Of a DNA stretch of 64,000 nt, positions 42,438-54,688 are shown one piece after another (position 1 is the first letter of the stretch; each line of letters begins with the position of its first letter). Made by a program: the position numbers and the translations under genes. Source of the DNA: Paracoccus cavernae (GTDB lineage Bacteria > Pseudomonadota > Alphaproteobacteria > Rhodobacterales > Rhodobacteraceae). The stretch spans positions 1,748,501-1,812,500 of the forward strand of contig JAUFRC010000001.1 in assembly GCA_030410095.1 (NCBI GenBank), in the 5' to 3' direction. Under the pieces are notes generated by a model. That model saw only the letters and a program-made list of their open reading frames with translations. It searched no databases and was not told where the DNA came from.

Positions 42438-43722
42438 TCAGGCCGTGGCTGCGGCCAAAGCCTGATCGAGGTCGGCCAGAAGATCCTCGATATTCTCGAT
42501 GCCGATCGAGAGGCGCACGACATCGGGGCCGGCCCCTGCCGCGATCTGCTGCTCGACGGTGAGCTGGCGATGCGTGGTCGAGGCCGAATGGATCACCAGC
42601 GAGCGCGTATCGCCGAGGTTGGCGACATGGCTGAAGAGCGCGAGGTTGTCGACCAGCTTGACGCAGGCCTCGTAGCCGCCCTTGACCGCGAAGGTAAACA
42701 GCGCACCCGCGCCTTTGGGATAGACCCGCGCCGCCGTCTCGTGCCAGGGCGACGAGGGCAGGCCCGCATAGGTCACGGCCGTGACGCGCGGGTCGTTTTC
42801 CAGCCATTGCGCGACTTTGACCGCATTCTCGACATGCTTTTCCATCCGCAGGCCAAGCGTCTCGATCCCCATCAGCGTGTAATGGGCCGCCTGTGGGTTC
42901 ATCGTCATGCCGAGATCGCGCAGACCGATGGCGATGCCGTGGAACGTATAGGCCATATTGCCGAAGGTCTGGTGGAAGGTCAGGCCGTGATAAGCGGGCT
43001 CGGGCGCGGAGAGCGAGGGGAACTTGTCGCTAGCCGACCAGTCGAACTTGCCGCTGTCGACCACGACGCCGCCGGTGACGGTACCGTTGCCGGTCATGTA
43101 TTTCGTCAGCGAATGGACCACGAGGGTCGCGCCCATCTCGATGGGTTTGCACAGGAAGGGCGTCGCCAAAGTGTTGTCGACGATCAGGGAATGCCCGCCG
43201 CATCGGCGACTTTCGCAACCGCCGGAATATCGGTGACATAGCCGCCCGGATTCGAGATCGATCTGCAGAAGATCGCGCGGGTATCATCGTCGATCGCCGC
43301 CTTGACCGCCTCGAGATCGTCGAGATCGACGAATTTCACCCCCAGCCGAAGCGGCGGATGGTCTGGCTGAACTGGGTGATCGTGCCGCCGTAAAGACGGG
43401 TCGAGGCGACAATATTGCGCCCGGGTGCCATCAGCGGGAACAGTGCCATGATCTGTGCGGCATGGCCGGATGAGCAGCAGACGGCGCCGACGCCGCCCTC
43501 CATCGCCGCAACGCGCGCCTGCAAGGCACCGACCGTCGGGTTGGTCAGGCGCGAATAGATATAGCCCACTTCCTGAAGGTTGAAGAGACGCGCGGCATGG
43601 TCGGCGTCTTTGAAAACATAGGCCGTCGTCTGGTAGATCGGCACCTGACGCGCGCCGGTCGCCGGATCGGGCGCGGCGCCCGCGTGGATGGCCAGCGTGT
43701 CGAAACCCCAAGTCTCAGTCAT
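42438..43722 (-). CDS. metY: O-acetylhomoserine sulfhydrylase MetY (frameshifted)
   Basis: MetY makes homocysteine from O-acetylhomoserine and sulfide using PLP. The start MTETWGFDTLAIHAGAAPDP is followed by VPIYQTTAYVFKDADHAA, YSRLTNPTVGALQARVA, the PLP-binding region LIVDNTLATPFLCKP and the Schiff-base lysine in VHSLTKYMTGNGTV. Two breaks, near 43343 (G run) and 43190 (C run), are each repaired by one base. Restored length about 429 residues, typical of the long MetY type. Confidence 0.93.
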
Positions 43723-43893
43723 AGGTTACTCCCCAAGATCATTTCGCGCCCACCCTATGGCTGGGTGTGGCGCGAGGCAATCTCTGCTTGCCGGCCACGA
43801 GGCGCGGTTCGGGCGCGGGCTATGCTACGGCTTAGGCGCGGGATGCCGGGGCCCTGCCCCGGACCCCGGGATATTTCGACATGAAAGAGAGGT

Positions 43894-45503
<1,610 letters not shown>

Positions 45504-45517
45504 GTCTTGCCTCTGGC

Positions 45518-46192
45518 CTATGCGGCCCAATGAACGGTGATATCGCCCAGCAGGGCACGGATCGGAGCCTCGATCGGGTCGAGTGTCTGGGCACGTTCCA
45601 GAGCCTCTCGTTTCTCGGGGCCGGTGATCAACAGATGCACGTTGATCGCATTCTTGAGCGCGCGGGCCGACAGCGAAATCCGCGGCTCCTCGCCGCCGCC
45701 ACGGATCGGCACGACCGCAGGCGCATCGGGCGAGAGAGCGGAGATCGTGTCGGAAAGTCCGGGAAACAGGCTCGCCGTATGCATATCGTTGCCCATGCCC
45801 AAAAGCAAAACCGTGATCGGCAGCTCGTCCTCGATGGCGGGCGACAGCAAAGGCGCCGCGGTCGCCGGATCTGGATCGCCGGTGAAGAGGTCGATGTATC
45901 GCGCAACCTCGGCACGGTCGCGCAAGAGATGCCGACGCAAAAGCCGCGTATTCGAGCGCATATGTTCGGAATCGACCCAACGCTCGTCATTGAGGAAAAC
46001 CGTGACCCGCGCCCAGTCGAGATCGCTCCCCGACAACGTGTCGAAGATCGGCGCAGGCGAAGTCCCGCCCGGCACACAAAGCGACGCACGCTCGTTCACG
46101 CGCAGATGCTGGGCGAGCTGGCCCGCCATCTGGTTAGCCAAGGATAAAGCCAGCATCTCGCGATCGGGATATTCGACGAATTCGAGCGTCAT
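45518..46192 (-). CDS. pgl: 6-phosphogluconolactonase
   Basis: Pgl hydrolyses 6-phosphogluconolactone, the second step of the pentose-phosphate and Entner-Doudoroff routes. The intact 224-residue frame starts [20 protein letters not shown]. It contains [33 protein letters not shown] and [18 protein letters not shown], the DevB-type signatures. It overlaps zwf by four bases (ATGA) and lies 14 bases before pgi. Confidence 0.95.
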   Translation of the reverse strand: MTLEFVEYPDREMLALSLANQMAGQLAQHLRVNERASLCVPGGTSPAPIFDTLSGSDLDWARVTVFLNDERWVDSEHMRSNTRLLRRHLLRDRAEVARYIDLFTGDPDPATAAPLLSPAIEDELPITVLLLGMGNDMHTASLFPGLSDTISALSPDAPAVVPIRGGGEEPRISLSARALKNAINVHLLITGPEKREALERAQTLDPIEAPIRALLGDITVHWAA

Positions 46193-47637
46193 GACCGGAT
46201 CTCCCGCCAGCGGCGATTGTCGCGGTGAAGCAGACGCAGAGCTTCGTCCGGCCCGCTCGATCCCGCATCATAGGGCTCGGGGCGCGCCTGCCCCGCCTCC
46301 CATTCCGAAATGATCGGATCGGTCCAGGCCCAGGCCGCCTCGACTTCGTCGCCGCGCATGAAAAGCGTCTGGTTGCCGCGGATCACATCCATGATCAGCC
46401 GCTCGTAGGCATCGGGCATATCGGTGCCGTCCTGCCCCAGGGCATCGGCGAAACTCATGTCGAGCGGCACCTGAACCAGCCGCATTCCCCCGGCCCCGGC
46501 TCCTTGATCATCACGGTCAGATGCATGCCCTCGTTGGGTTGCAACTTGATCACGAGCTGGTTGGCCTTGGGCGCCTCGGTCTCGTCAAAGATCGAATGCG
46601 GCGGTTCCTTGAAGGTGATGACGATCTCGCTCGTGCGCGCGCGCAGCCGTTTGCCGGTGCGCAGATAGAAGGGCGTGCCGGTCCAGCGCCAATTGGCGAT
46701 GGACAGCTTGAGCGCCACGAAGCTTTCCGTGCGCGAAGCGGTGTTTTCTACATCATCCAAATACCCCGGCCCGTCCGGTCCCGCGAGATACTGGCCGCGC
46801 ACGATCTCCGAGCTTTTGAGCGGCTCGAGCGCGCGGATCACCTTGAGCTTCTCGTCGCGCACGGCATCGGGGTCGAAATGATAGGGCGGCTCCATCGCGA
46901 TCAGACACAAGAGCTGCATCATGTGGTTCTGGATCATGTCGCGGATCGCGCCGGAATGATCGTAATATTCGCCGCGCCCGCCGACGCCGACCGTCTCGGC
47001 CACCGTAATCTGGACGTGGTCGACATATTGGGCGTTCCACAAAGGCTCGAACAGGATATTGGCGATCGCACCGCCATCAGGTTCTGCACCGTCTCTTTTC
47101 CGAGATAGTGGTCGATCCGGTAGATCTGCTTTTCGTCGAAATAGCGCGCGAGGGTCGCGTTCAGCGCCTTGGCGCTGGCGAGATCGCGGCCGAAGGGCTT
47201 TTCGACCACGATGCGGCTGCTCTCGTCGGCCATGCCGTGACCGGCCAGACGCTCGGCAATATCGCCGAAAAGCGCCGGCGCGACCGAGAAATAGAAGGCA
47301 TGGACCACGCCCGGGCGGATCTTTCCCTTGAGCTCGTCCCAACCGTTGATGCCGCGCGCATCGATCGAGACATAGGAAATCAGCGCGAGAAATTCGGCCA
47401 GACGCGCCTCTTCGCCGAAGCCGGGCAGGAATTCGCGGATGGCGCGATCGACCTCGTTGCGGAAGGCCGCGTCGTCTTGTGCGGTGCGCGCCGCACCGAT
47501 GATGCGGGCGGTTTCGGGAAACTGGCCTGCCACGAAGCGCCGGAAGAGGCCCGGGAAAATCTTGCGATGTGCAAGATCGCCGGTAGCCCCAAAATGACGA
47601 GGTCGAAATCCTCGACCGGAATGACCCGCGAAACCAT
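46189..47637 (-). CDS. zwf: Glucose-6-phosphate dehydrogenase (frameshifted)
   Basis: Zwf oxidises glucose-6-phosphate with NAD(P)+. The start MVSRVIPVEDFDLVILG joins ATGDLAHRKIFPGLFRRF after one added G near 47590. The catalytic region is RIDHYLGKETVQNLMAVR, followed by NILFEPLWNAQYVDHVQIT, and the C-terminal part reads PNEGMHLTVMIKEPGPG. Other breaks: 47064-47067 (GATC for GATTC) and near 46490 (G run). A LacI-type operator lies about 40 bases upstream. First gene of zwf-pgl-pgi, which feeds the Entner-Doudoroff path with the divergent edd. Confidence 0.95.
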
Positions 47638-47672
47638 AGGTTCCTCCTGTTGCACGATCAGAGGCTTACCCC

Positions 47673-47688
47673 TTGTTAGCGCTACCAT
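47673..47688. promoter_or_regulatory. LacI-type operator upstream of zwf
   Basis: TTGTTAGCGCTACCAT contains the palindromic core GTTAGCGCTA, typical of LacI/GalR-family operators. It lies 36-51 bases upstream of the zwf ATG and matches a site before edd. Confidence 0.6.
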
Positions 47689-48275
47689 CAAGCCCGTCCT
47701 CCGGTTACGCCCGATCCAGACCCTTCCCCCGCGCTTTTTGACAGGAATTTGTTCAAACGCGGTAAACGCGCCCGCGCCAGCATGTCGCGCTGGCTGAGCC
47801 CCGTACCGCCCGCCGCATGGGCACGCGCCAAAGCCCTGCGCACCGCGCTCCCGACAAGATCGGGATCGCGCCGCGCGAGATCGGTCAGAAATTCGTCGGG
47901 GTGAAGTGCCGAAAGGCCGAGCTGTCGCAGGGTCCGCGCGGGAAAATCACGCAAATTCAAGGTGACGATCACATCCGCCCTACCATCCAGCGCAGCCTTA
48001 AGCACATGGAGATCACCGGCATCGGGCAATTGCACGCCCAGCTCCGACTCTCTCCCGACTGCGACCATCGCATTAGGGAAGCGGCTCTGCAACAGGGCCG
48101 CCTCCGCACCCGCGATCTCCTGCTGATCACGCCCCAATTTGGCCGTGGCGTGACGCCATTCCTGCAAGATCCGCTCCGACCACAGCGGGGTATAAGCCCC
48201 CGCTGCAGCCACATCCGTCAGGATTTCGCGCAAAATCGTCGGGAAAAGCACGCAGGCATCGAGAAGGGTTCTCAT
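47688..48275 (-). CDS. PIN-domain protein (RSP_2648-like)
   Basis: A 195-residue intact protein starting MRTLLDACVLFPTILREILT, with the first PIN acidic residue in LLDACVLFP and later acidic positions in DAGDLHVLKAALDGRADVI. PIN domains are metal-dependent RNases, often toxins, but no antitoxin gene is adjacent. It is coupled by ATGA to the upstream rlmI gene, so a role in RNA metabolism is plausible. A member of this family next to rlmI is common in Rhodobacterales. Confidence 0.8.
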   Translation of the reverse strand: MRTLLDACVLFPTILREILTDVAAAGAYTPLWSERILQEWRHATAKLGRDQQEIAGAEAALLQSRFPNAMVAVGRESELGVQLPDAGDLHVLKAALDGRADVIVTLNLRDFPARTLRQLGLSALHPDEFLTDLARRDPDLVGSAVRRALARAHAAGGTGLSQRDMLARARLPRLNKFLSKSAGEGSGSGVTGGRA

Positions 48276-49468
48276 CCATCCAGCCGGAAGAACAACGCCT
48301 TGAGATAGCCGGTCTCGGTCAATTGCGGCAAAGTCGGATGGTCCGGCCCCGCCTGACCGCTGTGCAAAAGCTGCATCCGCCGCCCACCGCGCCCGATCCC
48401 GCGCGCCGAAGCATTGCGGAACGAGGTCATATCGGCCGCATGCGAACACGAGCACAGCCCGAGATAGCCGCCCGGCGCAACCAGCCCCGCAGCCAGACGC
48501 GCGACCCGTTCATAGGCACGCAATCCCGCCTCGAGCGCCTGTTTCGAAGGAGCGAAAGCCGGCGGATCGCAAATCACCATGTCGAACCGGGCGCCCTCTT
48601 CGGCCATGGCCTCCATCACCGCGAAAGCATCGCCCTGACGCGTGGCAAAGCGGTCCTCGGCACCCATGCGCTTGGCCCCTTCGGCCGCGAGACCCAGCGC
48701 AGCGGCAGAGCCGTCAACGCAGATCGTATGGCTCGCACCCCCAGCCAAAGCGGCAAGGCCGAAGCCGCCGACATGGGAGAAGACATCGAGAACCCGCCGC
48801 CCCTTGGCCATGCGCTGCGCGAAAGCATGGTTCGGCCGCTGGTCATAAAACAGGCCGGTCTTCTGGCCGCCGATCAGATCCGCCAGATAGGTCGCGCCAT
48901 TCATCGGCACCTCGACCGGCGCATCAACGCCGCCCGACAGAACCGCGCTGCGTTCGTCCAGCCCCTCAAGACCGCGCGCACGACCATGGCCGTTGAGGAT
49001 GACAGTGGTGACGCCGGTCACGTCTCGCAGGGCTTCGGCCAGTTCCTCGACCATTTTGTCGGCCCAGGCGGCATTGGGCTGGATCACCGCCGCATCGCCG
49101 AAACGGTCGATAATCGTACCGGGAAGGCCGTCGGCCTCGGCATGGATCAGGCGGTAAAACGGCTTGTCGAACAGACATTCGCGCATAGCCAAAGCCCGCG
49201 CGATCCGCGCGCGCAGCCATGCGCCGTCGATTTCAGCCTCGGGATCGGCATCCATCACGCGCCCGATGATTTTGGAATTGGGATTGACCGTAACCGTGCC
49301 CAGCGCGCGACGCTCGGCATCTTCGAGCGTGGCAAATGTGCCCGGCGCGATGGCCCGCGTTCGTCGATCCGTCACGACCTCATCGGCGAAGACCCATGGA
49401 AAGCCATGGCGGATGGCTCGGGCGTTGGCTTTGGGGCGAAGTCGGATCGTCGGTCGGTCTGCGGGCAT
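48272..49468 (-). CDS. rlmI: Class I SAM-dependent rRNA methyltransferase (RlmI-like)
   Basis: The intact 398-residue protein starts MPADRPTIRLRPKANARAIR. An N-terminal PUA-type segment (FPWVFADEVV) precedes an EEHxx-like middle and a Rossmann methyltransferase core: LIGGQKTGLFYDQRPNH, VLDVFSHVGGFGLAALAGGA and the catalytic CDPPAFAPSK. The Cys in LGLCSCSHAAD is typical of m5C enzymes. RlmI methylates C1962 of 23S rRNA in E. coli; the same site is likely here. Overlaps the PIN gene by four bases. Confidence 0.9.
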   Translation of the reverse strand: MPADRPTIRLRPKANARAIRHGFPWVFADEVVTDRRTRAIAPGTFATLEDAERRALGTVTVNPNSKIIGRVMDADPEAEIDGAWLRARIARALAMRECLFDKPFYRLIHAEADGLPGTIIDRFGDAAVIQPNAAWADKMVEELAEALRDVTGVTTVILNGHGRARGLEGLDERSAVLSGGVDAPVEVPMNGATYLADLIGGQKTGLFYDQRPNHAFAQRMAKGRRVLDVFSHVGGFGLAALAGGASHTICVDGSAAALGLAAEGAKRMGAEDRFATRQGDAFAVMEAMAEEGARFDMVICDPPAFAPSKQALEAGLRAYERVARLAAGLVAPGGYLGLCSCSHAADMTSFRNASARGIGRGGRRMQLLHSGQAGPDHPTLPQLTETGYLKALFFRLDG

Positions 49469-49535
49469 TGGCACCTCGGGTTTGATCAAAGAATTGCCAC
49501 GAGTACCGCAGCGCGGCAAGGGGCACGTGGTTGCA

Positions 49536-49551
49536 TTGTTATCGCTAACAA
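49536..49551. promoter_or_regulatory. LacI-type operator upstream of edd
   Basis: TTGTTATCGCTAACAA is a near-perfect 16-base palindrome ending 33 bases before the edd start. It shares GTTA(G/T)CGCTA with the zwf site. Confidence 0.65.
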
Positions 49552-49584
49552 GTTAAGGACGGAGATAGCGAAAGGAAGGATGCC

Positions 49585-51384
49585 ATGACCCTGCATTCCA
49601 CCATAGATCGCGTGACCGACCGGATCAGAGAAAGATCCGCCGCCTCCCGCGCCGCCTATCTGTCGAAAATCGCAAAGGCTGCGGAAGACGGGCCACGCCG
49701 CGCACATCTGTCTTGCGGCAATCAGGCTCATGCCTATGCGGCCATGCCCAACAAGCAAGACTTCGTTGCAACGCGCAAACCCAATCTTGGTATCGTCACC
49801 GCATATAACGATATGCTGTCGGCGCACCAGCCCTATGAGCATTATCCCGAGCTGATCCGCACAGCCGCAGCCGCCGTCGGCGCAACCGCGCAGGTCGCGG
49901 GCGGCGTCCCCGCGATGTGCGACGGAGTCACGCAGGGCCGCGCGGGAATGGAGCTGTCGCTTTTCTCGCGCGATGTCATTGCCCTAGCGGCGGGCGTCGC
50001 GCTTTCCCATGACACATTCGATGCGTCGCTTTATCTCGGAATCTGCGACAAGATCGTTCCCGGTCTTGTGATCGCTGCGGGGACATTCGGCCACCTGCCT
50101 TCGGTTTTTCTGCCTTCGGGACCGATGACCTCGGGCCTGCCCAACGACGAAAAAGCCAAGGTCCGCCAGCAATATGCGACCGGAGAGGTCGGGCGCGAGG
50201 CGCTGATGGCGGCCGAGACCGCGAGCTATCACGGCCCGGGCACCTGCACTTTCTACGGCACCGCCAATACCAACCAGATGCTGATGGAGTTCATGGGCCT
50301 CCACCTGCCCGGCTCGAGCTTCGTCAACCCCGGCACGCCCTTGCGTCAGGCGCTGACCGACACCGCGGTTGCGCGGGCGGCGGCAATCACCCGTCTGGGG
50401 AACGACTATCTGCCGGTCGGCCGGATCCTTGACGAGCGCGCCTTTGTGAACGGTCTGGTCGGATTGATGGCGACGGGAGGCTCGACCAACCTCGTGATCC
50501 ACATGCCCGCAATGGCACGTGCGGCGGGCATCCAGATCGACCTGCAGGATTTTCACGATATTTCCGAGGCCGTGCCGCTGATGGCGCGGGTCTATCCAAA
50601 CGGCATCGCCGATGTGAACCATTTCCAGGCGGCCGGCGGTCTCGGCTTCATGATCCGCGAATTGCTGAAGGCAGGGCTGCTGCACGAAGACGTCGAGACG
50701 ATCATGGGGAAGGCCTCTCCCACTATACGCGCGAGCCGCGCTTGACCGGGGGCGGATCACCTGGGTCGACGGGGCCGAAACTTCGCTGAACGACCGCATC
50801 CTGCGTCCCGCGTCCGAGCCTTTCGCGCCGATCGGCGGCCTCAAACAGCTCGACGGCAATCTTGGCCGAGGCGTCATCAAGGTTTCGGCCGTGGCACCGG
50901 AACGCCACATCATCGAGGCTCCGGCGCGGATTTTCGACAATCAGGACGATGTAAAGCTCGCATTCAAGAATGGCGAGTTCACGTCGGATTGCGTGGTGGT
51001 CGTTCGCTTTGAGGGCCCGCGTGCCAACGGCATGCCCGAGCTTCACTCGCTGACGCCCACGCTGGCGGTTCTGCAAGATCGCGGACTTCGGGTCGCCCTG
51101 GTGACCGACGGCCGGATGTCGGGTGCTTCGGGCAAAGTTCCCGCCGCCATCCACATTTCCCCGAGGCGGCAGATGGCGGGCCCCTCGCGCGTTTGCGGGA
51201 CGGTGACATTATCCGCCTCGACGCCGTTGCCGGAACGCTGAGCTGCCTTGCGCAGGATCTCGAGACGCGACCCGTTTCCATCCACGACGGCGCAGCGAGC
51301 CATGAAGGGATGGGACGCGAGCTCTTTGCTGCTTTCCGCAAGAACGTATCCGCAGCCACCGACGGAGCCTCGGTGGTGGTCTAA
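49585..51384 (+). CDS. edd: Phosphogluconate dehydratase (frameshifted)
   Basis: Edd dehydrates 6-phosphogluconate to KDPG, the committing step of the Entner-Doudoroff path, and carries an iron-sulfur cluster. The start [19 protein letters not shown] follows AAAGGAAGG. Marks are [88 protein letters not shown]. Breaks near 50710 (G run) and 51157 (C run) are repaired by single bases. Restored length about 600 residues. The expected partner eda does not follow. Confidence 0.95.
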
Positions 51385-51532
51385 GCCCCAAAGCTGGCAG
51401 TGCGCGCGGATGCACGCCCTGCCAGCTTATTCGGCGTCGACGTCCTGGTAGCGAATAATGGAAGCGGGAGAAGCGATCCGTCCCCACGCTTCCGTCTGCT
51501 CCATGCCCCTCGGTCAGGCGGAAAGAGCGTGA

Positions 51533-53597
51533 TTATGCGACCTTGCGCGAGGAACCCAGGCGGTTGCCGGAAGGACGCGATGCTGCGGGGATTTCTTCGC
51601 CGGTATTGAAGCGATCCATCATCGCGCCAAGTTCCTCCACCTGCGACGAAAGCGATGCTGCGGCAGCGGCATATTGCTCGGACATCGAGAGGTTCGCTTG
51701 GTTGACGCTATCCAGCTGCGAAAGCGCTTGCGAGACCTCGCGCACGCCGGTTGCCTGTTCGGTCGTGGCGTGGGCAATGCCCGCGATATTTTCGACCATA
51801 CCGGACACCGCCTCGCGGATCTGATCGAGCGAGCTGCCGGCGTCACGCACCAGTTTCACGCCGGCTTTGACTTCGGTTTCGCTTTTGCTGATCAGATCGG
51901 CAATGCTTTGCGAGGCTTTGGCCGATTGCTGCGCGAGGTTGCGCACCTCGTTGGCGACAACCGCAAAGCCGCGACCGACCTCGCCGGCTCTGGCGGCCTC
52001 GACAGCCGCGTTGATCGACAGAAGATCGTCTGGAAAGCGAACCCTTCGATCACGCGGGTAAACTCGCCCATCTGCTTGGTATGCTCGTCGATACGCTCGA
52101 TCGCGGCAATCGCTTGCGAGACGACCTCCGCGCCGCGTAGAACCACCGCCTGAGCATCGCGCGCCGCCGATCCGCGTCATTGGCCGATCGCTGGTCATCG
52201 CAATATTACCCGAGATCTGTTCGACCGCCGAGGCGGTTTCCTCGAGCGAGGCGGCCTGGCTTTCTCCGCGGCGTGCCAGATCGCCGGCACCGCGCGCAAT
52301 TTCGCCCGCCTCGGTATTCATCAGCTCGGCCTGTTTGCGGATATCCTCAACCATCTCGGTGAAGGATCTGAGCGTCAGGTTGAAGCTTTCTCGGACCGAT
52401 CCGAATTCCGCGCTGATCCCTTCGCTGATGCGGGGAGTGAGATCGCCATGGGCCAACTTGTCGAGGCCGACAATCAGTTCGTTGACCGCGTGCTTGCGCG
52501 GCGTGACATCGGTTGCGTATTTGATCACGCTCGAGACATTGCCCTGATCGTCGAGGACAGGGTTGTAGCTTGCGACAATCCAGACTTCGCGGCCACCTTT
52601 GGCCACGCGGCGATATTCGCCGGTCTGATAGCGCCCCCTCCAGCTCTTGCCAGAACTGGCGGTATTCCGAGGTTTGGGTATAGGCGGGATCACAGAACAT
52701 GCTGTGATGGCGCCCGACGATTTCCGGCAGGGTGTAGTCGAGAGCGGTGAGGAAGTTTTCGTTGGCGCTGATGATCTCGCCGGTGGCTTTGAACTCGATC
52801 ACCGCCTGCGAGCGCGACACGGCCTGCTGACGCGATTCGGCCTTTTCCAGCAGAGCGCGTTTGCGCACGGTCACATCCGCCGCGTATTTCACCACGCGCA
52901 GCACATTGCCGCATTTGTCGATAACTGGGTTGTAGCTGGCAACGATCCAGACATCGCGACCGCCCTTGGCAAGGCGGTGGAATTCACCGGCATGAAAATA
53001 GCCGTTTTCAAGGTCCGTCCAGAACTGGCGATATTCCATGCTGTTGGCATAGGTCGGTTCGCAGAAAATGCTGTGGTGGCGGCCTTTGATTTCGGCGGCG
53101 GTATAGCCGAAGGTTTTCAGGAAATTCTCGTTGGCCGAAATGATTTCGCCATTGGGCTTCATCTCGATCACGGCTTGCGAGCGCGAAACGGCATCCTGGA
53201 GCGCGAGATGTTCCTTGGCGCGCAGGTTCATTTTCGTCTGGTCCAACGCGAAAATGATGACCTGCTCGAGCTGGCCGTCGGAGCTCATGACCGGCACATG
53301 GGTTTCGTAAACCCAATAATTGTCGCCGTTTTTGGCGACATGTACGGCCTCGGTCTTTTGCGCGGCTCCACGGCAGAGCGCCGACATGAAGTCGACGGGC
53401 GCGATCCGGTCGGTATCCTGATCCTCGTTGAGCATCATCAACGGTTGGCCGACCAGCTCTTCGCGGCGATAGCCGCAAATATCGAGATAGCGCTGGTTCA
53501 CATCGGTGATCCGGCCATCGAGATCGTGAACCAGAACGGCCTGAACCTTTTCAATCGTGGTCAGGGCCTGACCTGGGTAGGGGTGGGTAATCGACAT
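51533..53597 (-). CDS. Soluble chemoreceptor with three PAS domains (BdlA-like, frameshifted)
   Basis: A methyl-accepting chemotaxis protein of about 690 residues with no transmembrane segment. It starts [23 protein letters not shown]1 spans about residues 10-120, PAS2 130-240, PAS3 255-365; PAS2 and PAS3 are close duplicates ([30 protein letters not shown]). A HAMP-like linker ([19 protein letters not shown]) and the signalling tip ([20 protein letters not shown]) follow. Breaks: near 52625 (G run), 52186-52189 and 52024-52027 (GATC for GATTC). No CheR-binding pentapeptide at the end. PAS may bind haem or flavin, as in energy or redox sensing; inferred. Confidence 0.88.
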
Positions 53598-53705
53598 CGG
53601 CAACTCCTGTCCGGTTTCCCGCAGGGTTAAATCGGAATGGATAAGATATCGTTAGCGTTGCACCGACCAAGGCGATCGCCCTAGCGCAAAATAGCTAAAA
53701 TGCGC

Positions 53706-54178
53706 TCAGCCCGAAGCGCCATCCGCAAGCAACGGCGGGCCGAAACGCGCCAGCATGCGGGCCTGGATCTGGTCGCGCGTCTCGCGGTAGGCGGCGAGTT
53801 TGGCCTCGCGCCCTCGGCCAATCCGGTCGGGTCCATGATCGGCCAATACTCGACGTCGAGGTGATAAATACGCGTCAATTCAAGCGCCTGACGCTGGCTG
53901 GCGGGCGAGAGCGCGACCACGAGATCGAAACCGCCCAGATCGTCACCCCAGGCCTGCATTTCCTCGAAGGAGCGCGAGCGGTGCTGGGCGATCTCGATCC
54001 CGATCTCCTGACAGACCGCGATCGCGAAACCGTCGATTTCGAGGTCGTTCTTCACGCCGGCCGACTGGACATAGGCCGAGCGACCGTAAAACTTCTTCAT
54101 CATCCCCTCCGCAATGGGAGAGCGGATCGCGTTGTGATCGCAGCAGAAAAGAACCGATTGGGGTATCTGCTGCGCCAC
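53706..54178 (-). CDS. Low-molecular-weight phosphatase/ArsC-like protein (frameshifted)
   Basis: A protein of about 157 residues starting at GTG (MAQQIPQSVLFCCDHNAIRS), with the CX5R phosphatase loop CDHNAIRSP. DLVVALSPASQRQALEL and the late Asp in PIMDPTGLAEG match the LMW-PTP fold. One added G near 53812 restores the tail to GPPLLADGASG at 53706. It abuts UPF0262, with which it is usually paired in alphaproteobacteria. Tyrosine phosphatase or arsenate reductase activity cannot be decided. Confidence 0.85.
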
Positions 54179-54688
54179 TTACTTCCCCGGTACCAGCGCG
54201 CAGATCAGGGTGAAAAGACGCCGCGCCGTGTCGATATCGATCACGGCCTTGCCGTCGAGACGGTCCTGTAGCGTACGGGCCCCCTCGTTGTGGATGCCGC
54301 GCCGCGCCATGTCGATCACCTCAATCTGGGCAGGAGGCAGCTTTTTCACGGCATCATAATAGCTGGCGCAGATCTGGAAGTAATCCTTGACCGTCTGGCG
54401 GAACGGCCCGAGCGAAAGGTGGAATTCCGCCACTTTGTCACCGGGATCGGTCGTCAGATCAAAGACCAGACGCCCCTCGCGCAGGGCAAGGACCAGCGCA
54501 TAGGGGCCGGCCGGAACCGGCGAGCCGTCACGTCCGGGCAGGGTGAAGCTGTTGTCTTCGAGCAGATCGAAGACCGCGATGCGGCGCTCTTGCTCCATCT
54601 CGGGCGAAGGCGCGGTCAGGCCCGCTTCGTCAATGTCGATCCGTATCAGCCGGGCCGTCTCCTGCCCTGCCGCCGCGCTGCCGTTCAT
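54179..54688 (-). CDS. UPF0262 family protein
   Basis: An intact 169-residue protein starting MNGSAAAGQETARLIRIDID. ERRIAVFDLLEDNSFTLPG and LSLGPFRQTVKDYFQICASY identify UPF0262, conserved in alphaproteobacteria and unknown in function. The ATG overlaps the true hisD stop (AAAATGA); the stop lies next to the phosphatase start, so hisD-UPF0262-phosphatase is one operon. Confidence 0.92.
   Translation of the reverse strand: MNGSAAAGQETARLIRIDIDEAGLTAPSPEMEQERRIAVFDLLEDNSFTLPGRDGSPVPAGPYALVLALREGRLVFDLTTDPGDKVAEFHLSLGPFRQTVKDYFQICASYYDAVKKLPPAQIEVIDMARRGIHNEGARTLQDRLDGKAVIDIDTARRLFTLICALVPGK

Noticed and set aside
47688..48275. PIN-domain toxin of a toxin-antitoxin pair
   Set aside because: The neighbour is a 398-residue rRNA methyltransferase, not a small antitoxin, and the pair appears to be a stable chromosomal arrangement.
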